From: Aplectana chamaeleonis
Taxonomy: Eukaryota; Nematoda; Chromadorea; Rhabditida; Cosmocercidae
Reading direction: 5' to 3'
Assembly: GCA_029168955.1 (NCBI GenBank)
Contig: JAPDOI010001756.1
Location: forward strand, 1 to 64,000
Length of the DNA stretch: 64,000 nt
A program made the position numbers and the translations under genes. This document shows, in pieces, positions 9,780 through 19,800 of this stretch (positions within the stretch are counted from its first letter, which is position 1; every line of letters starts with the position of its first letter). Under the pieces are notes generated by a model, which had not been told where the DNA came from, searched no databases, and saw nothing but the letters and a program-made list of their open reading frames with translations.

Positions 9780-10584
9780 GGCACAGTCCAACCTCAGAAT
9801 CGTTTTTCTGCTTTTCTGCCTATCTTGAAAACGGTCCCACGCTGATTCCAACGATGTCTCTGGAATCGTACAAGACCCCTTAGGAACGAAGTTAGGGCCC
9901 CTCAGAAATTAAGCTGCGGAAGCATGGTGGACGAGTTGTCCGAGGCTTATAACTTCCGTCATTTCCAACCGATGTAAGCGAGCTGACCTGAATGAAGAGA
10001 GAGGCTGAGAATGAAGGGAAGAACGGTGCTACTGATTGGAAAGCATCGCTCATCTCGCCAGTCTTGAGCTCAAAAGATCGTAAAAGGGGCGTGCCAAAGT
10101 GGCTTCCCGAGGTGGGCGCTCTAGGGTGGCTTCCTCCTATATCTATCTTGGAGAGAGCCACTCTCTGATCACAACGGTATCTCTGAAATCGTCCATGATC
10201 CTCTACGAAAGGAGATATGGCTCCGTGAAAATGCCTGCATTTTGGGGGCGAAAGTTTCGCGGACGAGTTGTCTCAGGCTTGTATTTCTCTTCATTCGCAA
10301 TCGCTGCACGCGTGCAAAACAGGATGAGGAGATAGACCGGAAATGGACTGAAGAACGACGACTTGTTGGAATTCACCATCTATCAAGCCGCTATCCAGTT
10401 CGAAAATCTGGTAGGGGGCCGGGCCTGTGGTGGTGAGCGAAGGGGGTCGGGCCTGTGGTGGTCGCTTATATCTCGCTTATTTGAACGAATTGAGATCTTG
10501 CATTTGGCACGTGTTATACAGGAGGGGTCTCCTACACAATCAAACAAAAAACACAAAATTCATGTCTGAGGGTGTACTGTGCCT
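9780..10584. mobile_element. TTAA-flanked composite MITE
   Basis: TTAA at 9776-9779 and 10585-10588. The left 300 bp (CCTATCTTGAAAACGGTCCC onward) match the interior of the AGGCAGTGTTCACG subfamily (4619-5104, 14763-15481). The right part from about 10141 (TATCTTGGAGAGAG onward) matches the AGGCACAG subfamily and ends GGTGTACTGTGCCT. The element is a chimera of two MITE subfamilies or one MITE inserted in another. Confidence 0.65.
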
Positions 10585-10737
10585 TTAAGTATCAATGGAA
10601 CTGTTCGTTGTGACAATGAAATCTTTTGTGGACCCGTCTTTTGCAATTCTCTATTCTGTATTGCTCCGTTCTTTCCTTCGGGCCCTAACTAATACTATTT
10701 TGCCCAAAATATTCTTCCATTTTCGATTAGTCCCATT

Positions 10738-10929
10738 TTTTACCGGTGACAACCACCGTGAACATGTTCATCCAACCAGACAACTAGTCCAGGCCATAGA
10801 ATAATGTCACTGAAATAAGACGAATTAGTGCGTTTCTCGCCGTTTCTTCTTGATTTTGGTAACACTTGGTTGCCAACGCATTGTTTTAAGTGGAAAACTT
10901 GAAAACGAGAATCATCGTGAACACTGCCT
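10738..10929. mobile_element. MITE fragment, AGGCAGTGTTCACG-type end, inverted relative to 62787
   Basis: The sequence ends CATCGTGAACACTGCCTT at 10929. Read on the minus strand it matches 62787-62970 for about 190 bp, including ACCGGTGACAACCACC and the CAGTGACATTATTC-type block. The outer end is not identified. Confidence 0.6.
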
Positions 10930-11267
10930 TCAAAGGCAGTGGTGGCGACGAAAAAAGTTGTGGAAAAAACCATAAAATTCAGCTCGATCCGCAAACGGCT
11001 AAAACACTACAAAGGTTACGCGGTGAGAAACGAGCTAAAAACAGAGTTATTAGGATCCTAAGTTGCCAATTCGTGCACACGTGCACAACTCCGCCCAAAA
11101 ACATCGCAGTCTCATGTATGTAAAGTCAAAATTCATCGAGATTCACAGGCAGAAATAAACTCAAATTTAGCTATTAAAGACAGTTGAACCATGCAACCAA
11201 GCACTCCATTCAATGTTTTAACTAGATGACTTACTTGACTTAATCGGTTGGCTTTCGCCTGACGCGG

Positions 11268-13079
11268 TCATTCCGCATCTTCACCGAGGTGTGCCGTCCT
11301 AGTAGTCAGCCGTGTCCATTTTTCACGGTCTTCAGCCACAATTTGAACACATTCCATCCAGCTGTCACTATTCCATTTCCTGCGAAACGAAACATCGCGC
11401 CTGAACTGTCTTTCGATGCCGAGTGACTTTAAATCCTCTTTAACCACATCCGTCCAGAACTTTCGCCTACGCCCAGGTGGCCGTTTCCAGACAGGATTTG
11501 GAAGCATTTTTAAAGCGTTTTGTACGAGACGATCCGGCGTTCTTCTTAGTATATGCCCGAGCAGTCGAAGTCGACTTTCCATTGCTGCTTGAGATGGCGT
11601 TAGGAGATGCTGGCACCTCCCTCGTGTCAAGCGTTGATGTACTGCGTCGATTTCCTTGTAAAGGTCTTCGTTATGGCATACACGCGGCCAGAAATATCCA
11701 AGCAAACGCCTAAAAAGCTTCCTCTCCGTGCAATCCAACCTTTCCATCTGCGTTTTCGGTGCTGCCCACGTCTCCGATCCGTACATCATGATAGGGCGAA
11801 TAGCGGATAGGTAGACGCGCAACTTGACTTCCTTCGCGATGGTGGTAGACCACAAACACTTGGTTAGAGAATTGAATGCAGACGTAGCTTTCGCACATCG
11901 TTGTCGAATATCCGCTGCATAACTACCATCGTTCTTCAGCAAACAGCCCAAATAACAGAAATCGTCCACCAGTTCGATACGTTGTCCGTCCACACAAACT
12001 CCAGTTGAAGGCCTCTGAGAGACCCACATCTGCTTGCATTTGTCGGGACGAAGACGAAGTCCATAGGCTGCGGCATACTTCGAAACGAGGTTCACAATCC
12101 TTTGCAGTTTTGCGTTGTTTTCAGCGAATAACACAATGTCGTCGGCGTACTCCAGGTCGACAAGGGAGCGTCCTGATGGTGTTAGGATCACATCCGCAGG
12201 AAACTGTTCTGCAACTCTACGCATGATGTCATCAACGGCGAAGTTGAAAAGGAAAGGTCCTGCAACGGCTCCTTGCCTTACTCCTGTTTTCACCTCGAAA
12301 GCTGACGTAAATCCGACAGGTGTACGAACTGCTGCTGTTGTTCCTTTGTTCATGTCCTCGATTAACCGAACATACTTTTCCGGGACTCCATCTGCTCGCA
12401 GAGCATTGAGCAATCGATCACGATGAGGAGAGTCGAACGCGGCTTCAAAGTCCAAAAAAGCAAGCTGTAATGGCTTCGAATACTGCTGCCACGATTCAAT
12501 TACTCTTCTCACGATGAACACTTGGTCAATGGTCGATCTTGCAGGTCGAAAGCCGGCTTGCTCATCTCTAGTCGTTCCTTCACGATGTTTGATAAGTCGC
12601 TCGAGAATGATACGTTCTAAAACCTTGTACATGACACGGAGTAGAGAGATTCCTCTGTAGTTCTTAGGATCCGTGACGGATAGCTTCTTGTGAAGAGGTA
12701 CGATGATCGCATGTCTCCACGAATCGGGTATCCTTTCGCTCATCCATATGGCACGGATGGTGTTGGTCATTTCACGAATCCCAGACGGAGGAAGAGCTTT
12801 CAGCATTTCAGCAGTGATGTTGTCATCTCCACCTGCCTTTCCATTCTTCATTTTCCGGACACAATCCAAAACTTCAGACTCAGTCGGCGGTTCCTCACTG
12901 ACATCGTAATGTGCTCTCTGAACATGCGGGAGCTCAGGTACTGATGGCGCTGGACGATTCAGTAGTGAACTGAAGTAATCCTTCCATATTGGCAGCGTCG
13001 CATCACCAACTGCAACTCCATTGGTAGTGTTCAAGACAGGAGAACATCTCTTCATCTTCCCGCTATACTGTCGCAGCAA
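11268..13079 (-). CDS. RTE reverse transcriptase region
   Basis: A 603-codon open frame. RT motifs in order: KNGKAGGDDNITAEMLK, NYRGISLLRVMYKVLERII, DEQAGFRPARSTIDQVF, AFLDFEAAFDS (catalytic Asp), GVRQGAVAGPFLFN, and LEYADDIVLF with the YADD active site. The C-terminal part contains RLRLLGHILRR and PPGRRRKFW, as in RTE/BovB-like proteins. It makes cDNA at a nicked chromosomal target. The frame can be read back past the first ATG to about 13170, where it overlaps the end of the endonuclease frame in a different phase. The ancestral product was therefore probably one polyprotein and a single frameshift separates the two parts. This frame itself is uninterrupted. Confidence 0.92.
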   Translation of the reverse strand: MLRQYSGKMKRCSPVLNTTNGVAVGDATLPIWKDYFSSLLNRPAPSVPELPHVQRAHYDVSEEPPTESEVLDCVRKMKNGKAGGDDNITAEMLKALPPSGIREMTNTIRAIWMSERIPDSWRHAIIVPLHKKLSVTDPKNYRGISLLRVMYKVLERIILERLIKHREGTTRDEQAGFRPARSTIDQVFIVRRVIESWQQYSKPLQLAFLDFEAAFDSPHRDRLLNALRADGVPEKYVRLIEDMNKGTTAAVRTPVGFTSAFEVKTGVRQGAVAGPFLFNFAVDDIMRRVAEQFPADVILTPSGRSLVDLEYADDIVLFAENNAKLQRIVNLVSKYAAAYGLRLRPDKCKQMWVSQRPSTGVCVDGQRIELVDDFCYLGCLLKNDGSYAADIRQRCAKATSAFNSLTKCLWSTTIAKEVKLRVYLSAIRPIMMYGSETWAAPKTQMERLDCTERKLFRRLLGYFWPRVCHNEDLYKEIDAVHQRLTRGRCQHLLTPSQAAMESRLRLLGHILRRTPDRLVQNALKMLPNPVWKRPPGRRRKFWTDVVKEDLKSLGIERQFRRDVSFRRKWNSDSWMECVQIVAEDREKWTRLTTRTAHLGEDAE

Positions 13080-13158
13080 CGTGTAGGCTTTCTTCGGATT
13101 CTTCTCCTCCCAAGCCTTCTCGAACTCCTTAGCTCTACACGTCCACTCTCGTTCGCGG

Positions 13159-14271
13159 TCACTTTGAAGTCAGAAGCTTCTCCTCCACGAAGTTTCCTGC
13201 AGTTCGGAGAGCACATACTCTGTTGTAGGTAGATGTTGTTTCTTCTGAGACGTAGGCGAACTTCTTCTTAGGCTGTACAACCGGGACTGCCTCTTTCGAA
13301 GCGTCCTGGATGCACTTGACAAAAGAATCCGCGTCGCAAAGTTTTTTCTTAGTCCGTACTCCGATGTGAATAGAAACGCGTTGTCGGAAATTCCTTCTGC
13401 ACTCTTCATCTCTGAGACTTGTCATGTCAATCCTCTGGAGAGGCTGAGCCCCTCTCTTCCTCTTATGAATCCTCGCAGTGAAGTTCAACAGAACAGGACG
13501 GTGATCCGAATCGAATGCGACATCCCACACAGCTCTAGATCTTCGAATGTCCGATACTGGAATATTCCTCGTCAGGACATAGTCAAGCTGTAGTTTCAAA
13601 GTTGTCATCTTCCGCTTCCGCTGCTCTTCTGGAGATAGCCGGGTTGGTCCCTGCCACGTAAGCTGATGGCGGCGATGATTCCTCTTGAATGTCGATGCAA
13701 TAATCAGACCACTGCGTTCACAAAAGTCGACAAGGCGGTAGCCATTGTCCGATGTTTGCTCCACTGGGTAGAACCATTTACCGAGTACTTCGGATTCCTG
13801 ATCAAGTCCCATCTTCGCATTTGCGTCAATCCCCACGACAACAGCATGTTGACAAGGTATCCTGGCCAGAAACGTACTGAGTTCCTCATAAAACGCATCC
13901 TTCGAATTGTCTTCGGCGGTTTCAATGGGCGCATGAGCACTCACTATCCACAGATTGAATCCTCTGTGATCCCGCAGTCGTACGAATGCATTCCGGCACG
14001 ACGTTGAGCCAAACTCCTTGACCATACCATTGAAATCCTTCCTTACAGCTATTGCACAGCCTCCCACTCTCCTATCGTCAGCGTTACCGCAGTAGATGGT
14101 GTACTCTCCGACGCTGATGACGGGTCTATCCTTGAGGCGGGTTTCCTGCAAAGCAGCAAACGGTGCATGGAAATAGCTCAGAAGTCTGGATAGCGCAGTT
14201 TTTTGGATATCACTCGACAGCGATCGACAGTTCAGGGTGGCGAAATTGTGGCTTGTGGCCAAAGACTCCAT
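13159..14271 (-). CDS. RTE apurinic/apyrimidinic-type endonuclease region
   Basis: A 370-codon frame beginning MESLATSHNFATLNCRSL. Endonuclease/exonuclease/phosphatase fold motifs: NCRSL near the start, LQETRLKD with the catalytic Glu, GIDANAKMG (the GDFNA equivalent), QLDYVLTRN and FDSDHRPVLL with the terminal SDH. It nicks target DNA to prime reverse transcription. It ends at a TGA about 80 bases before the first ATG of the RT frame and one base out of phase with it. The first 20 nt of this frame plus the 5' leader recur as a separate insertion at 35807-36054. Confidence 0.9.
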   Translation of the reverse strand: MESLATSHNFATLNCRSLSSDIQKTALSRLLSYFHAPFAALQETRLKDRPVISVGEYTIYCGNADDRRVGGCAIAVRKDFNGMVKEFGSTSCRNAFVRLRDHRGFNLWIVSAHAPIETAEDNSKDAFYEELSTFLARIPCQHAVVVGIDANAKMGLDQESEVLGKWFYPVEQTSDNGYRLVDFCERSGLIIASTFKRNHRRHQLTWQGPTRLSPEEQRKRKMTTLKLQLDYVLTRNIPVSDIRRSRAVWDVAFDSDHRPVLLNFTARIHKRKRGAQPLQRIDMTSLRDEECRRNFRQRVSIHIGVRTKKKLCDADSFVKCIQDASKEAVPVVQPKKKFAYVSEETTSTYNRVCALRTAGNFVEEKLLTSK

Positions 14272-14762
14272 GACTCCCTAGGTACGGATCCTAAGGTGTT
14301 ATGGACCAGAGGCCTTAGTGTGCCGGACGGCTACACCTTTATGCAATGTGCGGGATACTTTCGCGATATAGTTGTGCACGCTATATCGCTCTAACGTTCC
14401 CTGTGTACACTCAAACGTCTGCTGGGTTCAGTAGAAGCAGGGGCACCAACGAGCAGGTACCAACAGACTTGTATACACACCCCCTTTTAACTAGATAAGG
14501 ACACAATTATTCGATCAGGCCAGTCCGAAAGAAATTGGTCATTGATTGGATACTAATTTCAAGCCAGCTGATGTTCTTGATGTCAGGGATCATTGATGCC
14601 GATGATGTGGAGTGGGCTCGTCCATCATCGAAAGACTTGAAAGTTCAGGCTTGAAATTTGGCCTAAAATGGAGGCTTTTCGCAAATTAGGAAAAGAAGAC
14701 AGGCATATTTTATCGCAACCACTGTCTTTAAGTTAGTCTTCAGTTTTCGGAGAAGCTTTTAA

Positions 14763-15481
14763 AGGCAATGTTCACGATGAGAATCGTTTTTCTGCTTTTC
14801 CGCGTAACTTGAAGACGGTCCCATGCTGATTCCAATGATGTTTTTGGAATCGTACAAGACCTTCTAGGAACGGAGTAATGGCCTCTCAAAAATTGAGCTA
14901 GGGAAGCATGGTGGACGAGTTGTCCGAGGCTTGTAATTTCCGTATTTTGCAGCCGATGTACAGGCCATAAAACGGCCAATGTCTCACCGTCGACTGCGTA
15001 CCACGCGCTGCGCGACCGCACGTGCGTCGGAAGCAGACGAGTTTTGGCCGCCGCGCGACGAGTTTCCGCCGCCACGCGGCGACCGAAACGTCGCGCGGCG
15101 GCCAAAACTCGTCGCGCGGCGGCCAAAACCCATCTGCTTCCGACGCGCGTGCGGTCGCGCAGCGCGTGGTTCGCAGTCGACGGTGAGACATTGGCCGTTT
15201 TATGGCCTGTATGCGAGCTGACCTGAGTAAAAAGAGAAATTGAGAATGAAGGGAAGAACGGGGCTATTGATCGGAAACCATCGCTCATCTAACAATCTCG
15301 AGCATTCATTTGTTCACGTCGGTGGGCGTGGAAAGTGCATCTGGGGTGTGACGAGCTTACGGGTGTCCAACTTTTGGGGACTCATTTTTCTTAGTTTTTT
15401 CAACGTTAGGGTTGCGCTAGGACCCGCAGCTGCCGATCTCCACCAAAAAATCAGACATGGTTTTTATCGTGGACACTGCCT
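14763..15481. mobile_element. TTAA-flanked MITE, AGGCAGTGTTCACG subfamily, with nested MITE
   Basis: TTAA at 14759-14762 and 15482-15485. It starts AGGCAATGTTCACGATGA and ends ATCGTGGACACTGCCT. Without the nested 249-bp palindrome at 14961-15209 its length is close to that of the 4619-5104 copy. A further AGGCACAGTCC-type end starts immediately after the right TTAA. Confidence 0.78.
14961..15209. mobile_element. 249-bp palindromic MITE, CAGGCC termini, TA target duplication
   Basis: The two arms of over 100 bp (CAGGCCATAAAACGGCCAAT inward) are nearly perfect inverted copies rich in CGCGCGGCGG. It is flanked by TA at 14959-14960 and 15210-15211. The unoccupied site is seen at about 4812-4830 and about 9968-9985 in related MITEs, where the same flanks (CCGATGTA and GCGAGCTGACC) are contiguous. 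This is strong evidence for insertion at a TA dinucleotide, as for Tc1/mariner-mobilised MITEs. Confidence 0.88.
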
Positions 15482-15617
15482 TTAAAGGCACAGTCCAACC
15501 TCAGAGGTAATTTTTGATATTATGGTCCGGCCGCCGCCTATAGCGACCCTGCCAAGCGCCAAATCTCAATTCGCTCAAATAAGCGAGAAAAAGCCAGGCA
15601 AAAGTCGGCCACGCCCC

Positions 15618-15958
15618 CTTTCAACAAAAAGGGAACAATAGGAAAGTGTAATGAGGAGAGTCTACAAAAAACGAACAATATCCTTTAAAAACTCTTTTCT
15701 TTGTCGAAACTTCTAAACAGCGGAAACAAACCGTTGCGGTTCTCTATGAGGACGAGCTTTTGGCTCCATTAAGGACTTTGATTAAGTGAGTGCCGATAAA
15801 ATATGTATATATCGCTTCCTCATACAGAACCGCAACGGTTTGTTTCCGCTCTTTAGAAGTTTCGACAAAGAAAAGAGTTTTTAGAGAATATTGTTCATTT
15901 TTTGTAGACTCTCCTCATTCCGCTTTCCTATTGTTCCCTTTTTGTTGAAACGCTTGTA
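15618..15958. repeat. 135-bp-arm inverted repeat (hairpin)
   Basis: Left arm 15620-15758 (TTTCAACAAAAAGGGAACAA onward) is repeated inverted at 15817-15953 (ending TTGTTCCCTTTTTGTTGAAA), with a spacer of about 58 bp. Both arms include GAACCGCAACGGTTTGTTTC on one strand or the other. It is non-coding, probably a MITE or foldback remnant. Confidence 0.8.
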
Positions 15959-15989
15959 ACGCGAACCAAACCACTTTTGCTTGGGAGAC

Positions 15990-16730
15990 CCCTTTTTTAC
16001 AGAATTTACATTAAATTTCTAAAATGGGTACATCCAGAATAGACTACCTTTACTATCTTCCATTTCATTCAGGTTCAATCCTTTTCTCCTCCCCGTTATG
16101 TAATAAAATACATTTTTTATTAGTATTGTGTCCACTCCCGTGTGTGCTGTGCAGCTGGGTACAAACACCGTATCGCACGGCAAGCCGAATCTTCAAGGGA
16201 TTGCGGCATTCTAGGAGGGTAAAACTCGGGTTTCCCACTCCCTACGCATCACATGAATCCTAACATGGTTTCACAACACAAAATAGTTCTGATTTCCACA
16301 TCAGAACAACCAAACACAGATTAACTAATCCTTCATAGGTTTATGAAAACATTCGACAGCAAACATTAATTATCGCAATAGCAGTAGTTCTGTTGTTTGT
16401 AATTGTTCAATTGTTTTGTAATGAATTTTTTTTATCTTTTGTCATAACTTATCGTCTTGCTAACGAAGTTTCCTCATGGGATTGTTTTGAAGTTTAGAAA
16501 TTACACTACCTTTTTAGTTGACATTTTGGGAATTTTCTCTAGTCAGTGCTTTTTTTAATTCTTGTTCACCGAAATCAGGAAGTCAAAATCATGGCTGTTG
16601 TGCTCAAGTTTTTTGGAAAATAGCCGATTTCGATTTTTCATAGGGGGGTGCCTAAAAATTACAGAGCTAAGGGGGGTGCATATTCAGAATCGCCATGCCG
16701 GGACGTGTGCCCAGCCCTGCACGGTACTAG
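15990..16730. other. no gene recognised
   Basis: AT-rich sequence without a supported frame, RNA gene or clear repeat boundary. Confidence 0.35.
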
Positions 16731-16734
16731 CGCG

Positions 16735-17370
16735 AGAGACTCTCTCAGAGTAAAGCATACAAAACCTATGTGAGACCTTTCCTTGAGTCGGGCACCACTG
16801 TGTTTTCGCCATATAAGAAGAAGGATATCGACTACTCGGAGTCAGTGCAGAGTAGTTTCATTCGCAAATTCGCTATTAAATGCTCAGGGCTAAGTTATGA
16901 GTTTATACCGAATGGAATCCTCAGGCGGCACATATATTCTTTACTTAGTTTGTTAAATAGAAGAAAGAAAATTGGCCTCATTGTGGCTTTCAAAATTTTA
17001 ACAAGGAAGGTTTCCATTCCCTTTACGAACATTTTTACTTTCGCTAATTCAGAGGTAGGAACAATAGGATTAGACTCAAGATTCCGTTATAAAGAACTTC
17101 CAGCTATTTTTCAGTAAGAATTCTTACAATGCTTTACAAAACATTTAGGGTGAATTGGTTTCGAATTTCACTTAATTTGTTCAAGTTAAAGGCTAGAGAA
17201 CTTGTTCTAACAGAGAATTCCCGAAAGTGTTGTGCTATAAGTTCTTTTTTTTTGCATTACGGAAGATTTGTTTTTTAGCGCATCCATTTTTGACATCATA
17301 TTGTTTTTCAGTCATATTTTGTTCGTTCTACGTAGGTCTTCCTACGTCTATCAATGAATAAATAAATAGT
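16735..17370 (+). mobile_element. 5'-truncated LINE, 3' end with TAAATAAATA tail
   Basis: Only the last part of a non-LTR reverse transcriptase protein remains, followed by about 250 bp of 3' UTR. The tail, ATGAATAAATAAATAG, is the short A/T repeat typical of many nematode LINEs. Sequence identity to the other LINEs in this window is low, so this is another family. Confidence 0.75.
16770..17117 (+). pseudogene. LINE reverse transcriptase C-terminal fragment
   Basis: The 115-codon frame begins MRPFLESGTTVFSPYKKKD and continues IDYSESVQSSFIRKFAIKC. This is the conserved region after the RT thumb in nematode CR1/T1-like LINEs, known from many copies of the form YVRPxLESxTTVFSPxKKxD. Homology in frame starts a little upstream, near 16740. 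It carries no catalytic motif and is a dead fragment. Confidence 0.8.
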
Positions 17371-17592
17371 TTGATAACAGGTTCATGTTTTCCTTCTGAA
17401 AGAACCTGGTAACGCCGGGTCGCCCGAGAAACGGGTGGTCTAACCTGCTGTCGACATTGAGCTGCCCATTACTAATATTCAACTCGGTGGCCTTTAGGAG
17501 GGCGTGAGAAAGCGCGCTCCACTTCATTGTCACTGCGCAGGCGCGCGCACTCGGCGAAAATATTGCCAGCAAGTTTTATTGATGATACGTAA

Positions 17593-17727
17593 GGGGTTGA
17601 GCAGAGTGCCAAGAAGGCGCGGCGTGGCGTAATGATGGAGAGCCATATTGATAGATCGCCGCGATCTATCAATACGGCTCTCCATCATCATGCCGCGCCG
17701 CGCCCTGTTGGCACTCTGCTCAACCCC
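17593..17727. mobile_element. perfect-ended palindromic MITE, GGGGTTGAGC termini, copy 2
   Basis: The 135-bp palindrome GGGGTTGAGCAGAGTGCC...GGCACTCTGCTCAACCCC is flanked by TAA at 17590-17592 and 17728-17730. It belongs to the same family as 6896-7020; the centre GATCGCCGCGATC is identical. The right TAA touches the next foldback element. Confidence 0.85.
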
Positions 17728-17729
17728 TA

Positions 17730-19534
17730 AATCTACATCACCTCGCTTCCGTCGGGGGCGCGCGCTTGCGTCGCGGCGTAGCATTGGAGCGCTCTTTCTC
17801 ACCGTAGATTGCAGTTCCTCGCCCGTACACTACTCCAACTAGGTGAATTGCGATATTTAGTGTATGTCAGGAGTACAACGGTCTTCGAGCAACGTTTAAT
17901 GCTACTATGCCGGAGTAGACCTCGCTTAAGAACGTGATTCTCGCAAAAAATACTGAGGAAATGGAATTGTTGAAACTTCAAGCGGGTTCGGGATACTAAT
18001 TGCAATACATGTGTACCTTTACAGACTGTTCATTACAATGCAATTGTATAAGGAGGTGGTGCTCCGATATTCATCTCTCATCTGTCGTCTAGTGCCTATG
18101 AGACAGCATCAGCAACAGCACTTTTTGGCTTAAGCAACAGCAGTGCCCAAGAGCCTAATAAACGGGTATTTTTACTAAAATGGACTTTAGGAAAACAATT
18201 TCCCAGAATCAGAAAATTTTCATTCGAAGCACAGGAGTCTCTCATTCGCTTTTCCAGTTGAAACGCTTATATACAGTCCACTACTTACATATTGGCATGC
18301 CGTTCATTTGCCGGCAACAGGTAATGTCGAGCGCCTTCTATTGAAAAAAAAGCTAAATGCAACAGTTTCATTCTGAAAAACTCTATATCTGATGATTGGG
18401 AAAGTATGCTGGAGAGTAATTGAATCGAAATTTTTTTTCGATAGATAAATTTATTTCCCGTAATGGTAATATTGATCAGTTCCAGGCTTTTAGCACTACT
18501 TCGGTTTTTTTTGTTCCTGACTTCTCCACAACCTGTAATGGCTCCTAATTTTAGGTACTGTCGCCTTTTAGATTATTCTCTAATCAGAATAATGGTCTTG
18601 CGATCGGCTGTTGAAGCGTTGCGCTAAGTTTTTTTTGTAATCGTTCCATGTTTTTAACTTACTGTTTTGTAGTTTTTGAGCACGTCGGCAACGGCGTAAA
18701 GTAAATAAATAAATATTCCCGCGGTAAGATAGACAAGTCATAAAAACAAGGGAAACCCTGGTCCGCAACGAACAGATGGAGCTCACTGAAGCCCCTACTG
18801 GGTCTGCAAGTCATAAATTTCAGTCGGCGCCGCGTCAAGAATTGAGAAACATTGGAGCGAAACCACGTCTTCAGATGGTAAAGCTGTATCCTGTAAGGGC
18901 AAATAGGGTACAATTTTGCTCCTGTATGTTCATGGAAGATATACACATTCAGACAGGGAAACTGAGGAAAAACAGAGCGAAGCCTAACAACGTCGATGAC
19001 CTTCATGAGCAATTACGGGAGATGGGGCTCAGGTCGCCAGGTGACGGAGCTGGACCGTCCAGTGCCGTATTACTCACAAAAAAGCAAATGCTTAGATGTT
19101 TTACACTTCTAGAATGTAGATTATTCTTTCTGGCTTGCAGATTACTCTAGAAAATTTTCGAACCATATCGTTAAAAAGGCGTTTGAGAGATGAATATCGG
19201 GGCACCACCTCCTTACACCATCGTATTGTCATGAACAACCTGTGAAGGTACACACGTATTGCAATTAGTATCCCGAACTCGCTTTAAGTTTCATTAATTC
19301 CAATTTCTCAGTATTTTTTGCGAGATTCGCGCCTTCAAGTGACATCTCCTCCGGCATAGTAGCAATAGACACTATTTGGAGGTCGGTGTACTCCTTACAT
19401 GCACTAAATATCGCAATTCACCTAGCTGGAGTAGGTTAGGGGCGAGGAACTGCACTCTAGGGTGAGAAAGAGCGCTCCAATGCTACGCCGCGACGCGAGC
19501 GCGCGCTCCCGACGGAGGCGAGGTGATGTAGATT
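17730..19534. mobile_element. 1.8 kb long-TIR (foldback) element
   Basis: Arms of about 365 bp, 17730-18094 and 19170-19534, are inverted copies. Both start AATCTACATCACCTCGC at the outer end, and both contain TATCGGGGCACCACCTCC-like and ATACTGAG(A/G)AA blocks. TA at 17728-17729 and 19535-19536 could be the target duplication. The roughly 1.07 kb centre holds a frame at 18776-19150 of unknown origin and no transposase that I recognise. It ends less than 200 bp before XRN1 exon 1, so it occupies the likely promoter region. Confidence 0.75.
18776..19150 (+). other. unidentified 124-codon frame inside the foldback element
   Basis: The frame begins MELTEAPTGSASHKFQSAPR and contains KPNNVDDLHEQLREMGLRSP. 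An ATTTCAG within it could be a splice acceptor. It could be captured host sequence or chance; I do not recognise it. Confidence 0.2.
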
Positions 19535-19723
19535 TACGTAACATCAGTTTTATTTTATATTTTGGAAACAAACATGGTCCTAATATTTCTTAGGTCTTGA
19601 TTGTGCTTTCAAAGCTCTGTTCCTTTGACTTTCTGTTTGTTTGTTGCTGTGGTCCTCTTGTGATAACCTAATAGCCTTTCATGTTTTTTTATTGTAAATA
19701 AGTTAATTTTTTTCTGATTTCAG

Positions 19724-19800
19724 GGATGGGAGTGCCAAAGTTTTATAGATGGATATCGGAGAGGTATCCATGCCTTAGCGAAGTCATCACCGATACGGAG
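19724..19800 (+). CDS. xrn-1: XRN1 exon 1 (initiator)
   Basis: The ATG at 19726 opens [20 protein letters not shown], the invariant N-terminus of XRN1. A strong acceptor (TTTTTTTCTGATTTCAG) ends at 19723, two bases before the ATG. In nematodes this layout usually means spliced-leader trans-splicing or a 5' UTR intron. The donor is GAG|GTATGT, and a 17.2 kb intron follows. Confidence 0.93.

Larger units (their letters stand above)
11228..14484 (-). mobile_element. full-length RTE-type non-LTR retrotransposon
   Basis: The element is 3,257 bp, close to the roughly 3.3 kb of C. elegans RTE-1. It is bounded by the 12-bp direct repeat TTTTAACTAGAT at 11216-11227 and 14485-14496, a target-site duplication made by target-primed reverse transcription. 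Read on the minus strand it has a 5' leader of about 210 bp, an apurinic endonuclease frame, a reverse transcriptase frame and a 3' tail of only about 40 bp ending TCAAGTAAGTCATC-like sequence. That very short 3' UTR is typical of the RTE clade. The two frames are offset by one base near 13160, the only lesion I can see between them. Confidence 0.93.

Noticed and set aside
14979..15226. Arg-rich open frames near 15 kb on both strands
   Set aside because: They are the two arms of a palindromic MITE read in either direction, hence the mirrored peptides.
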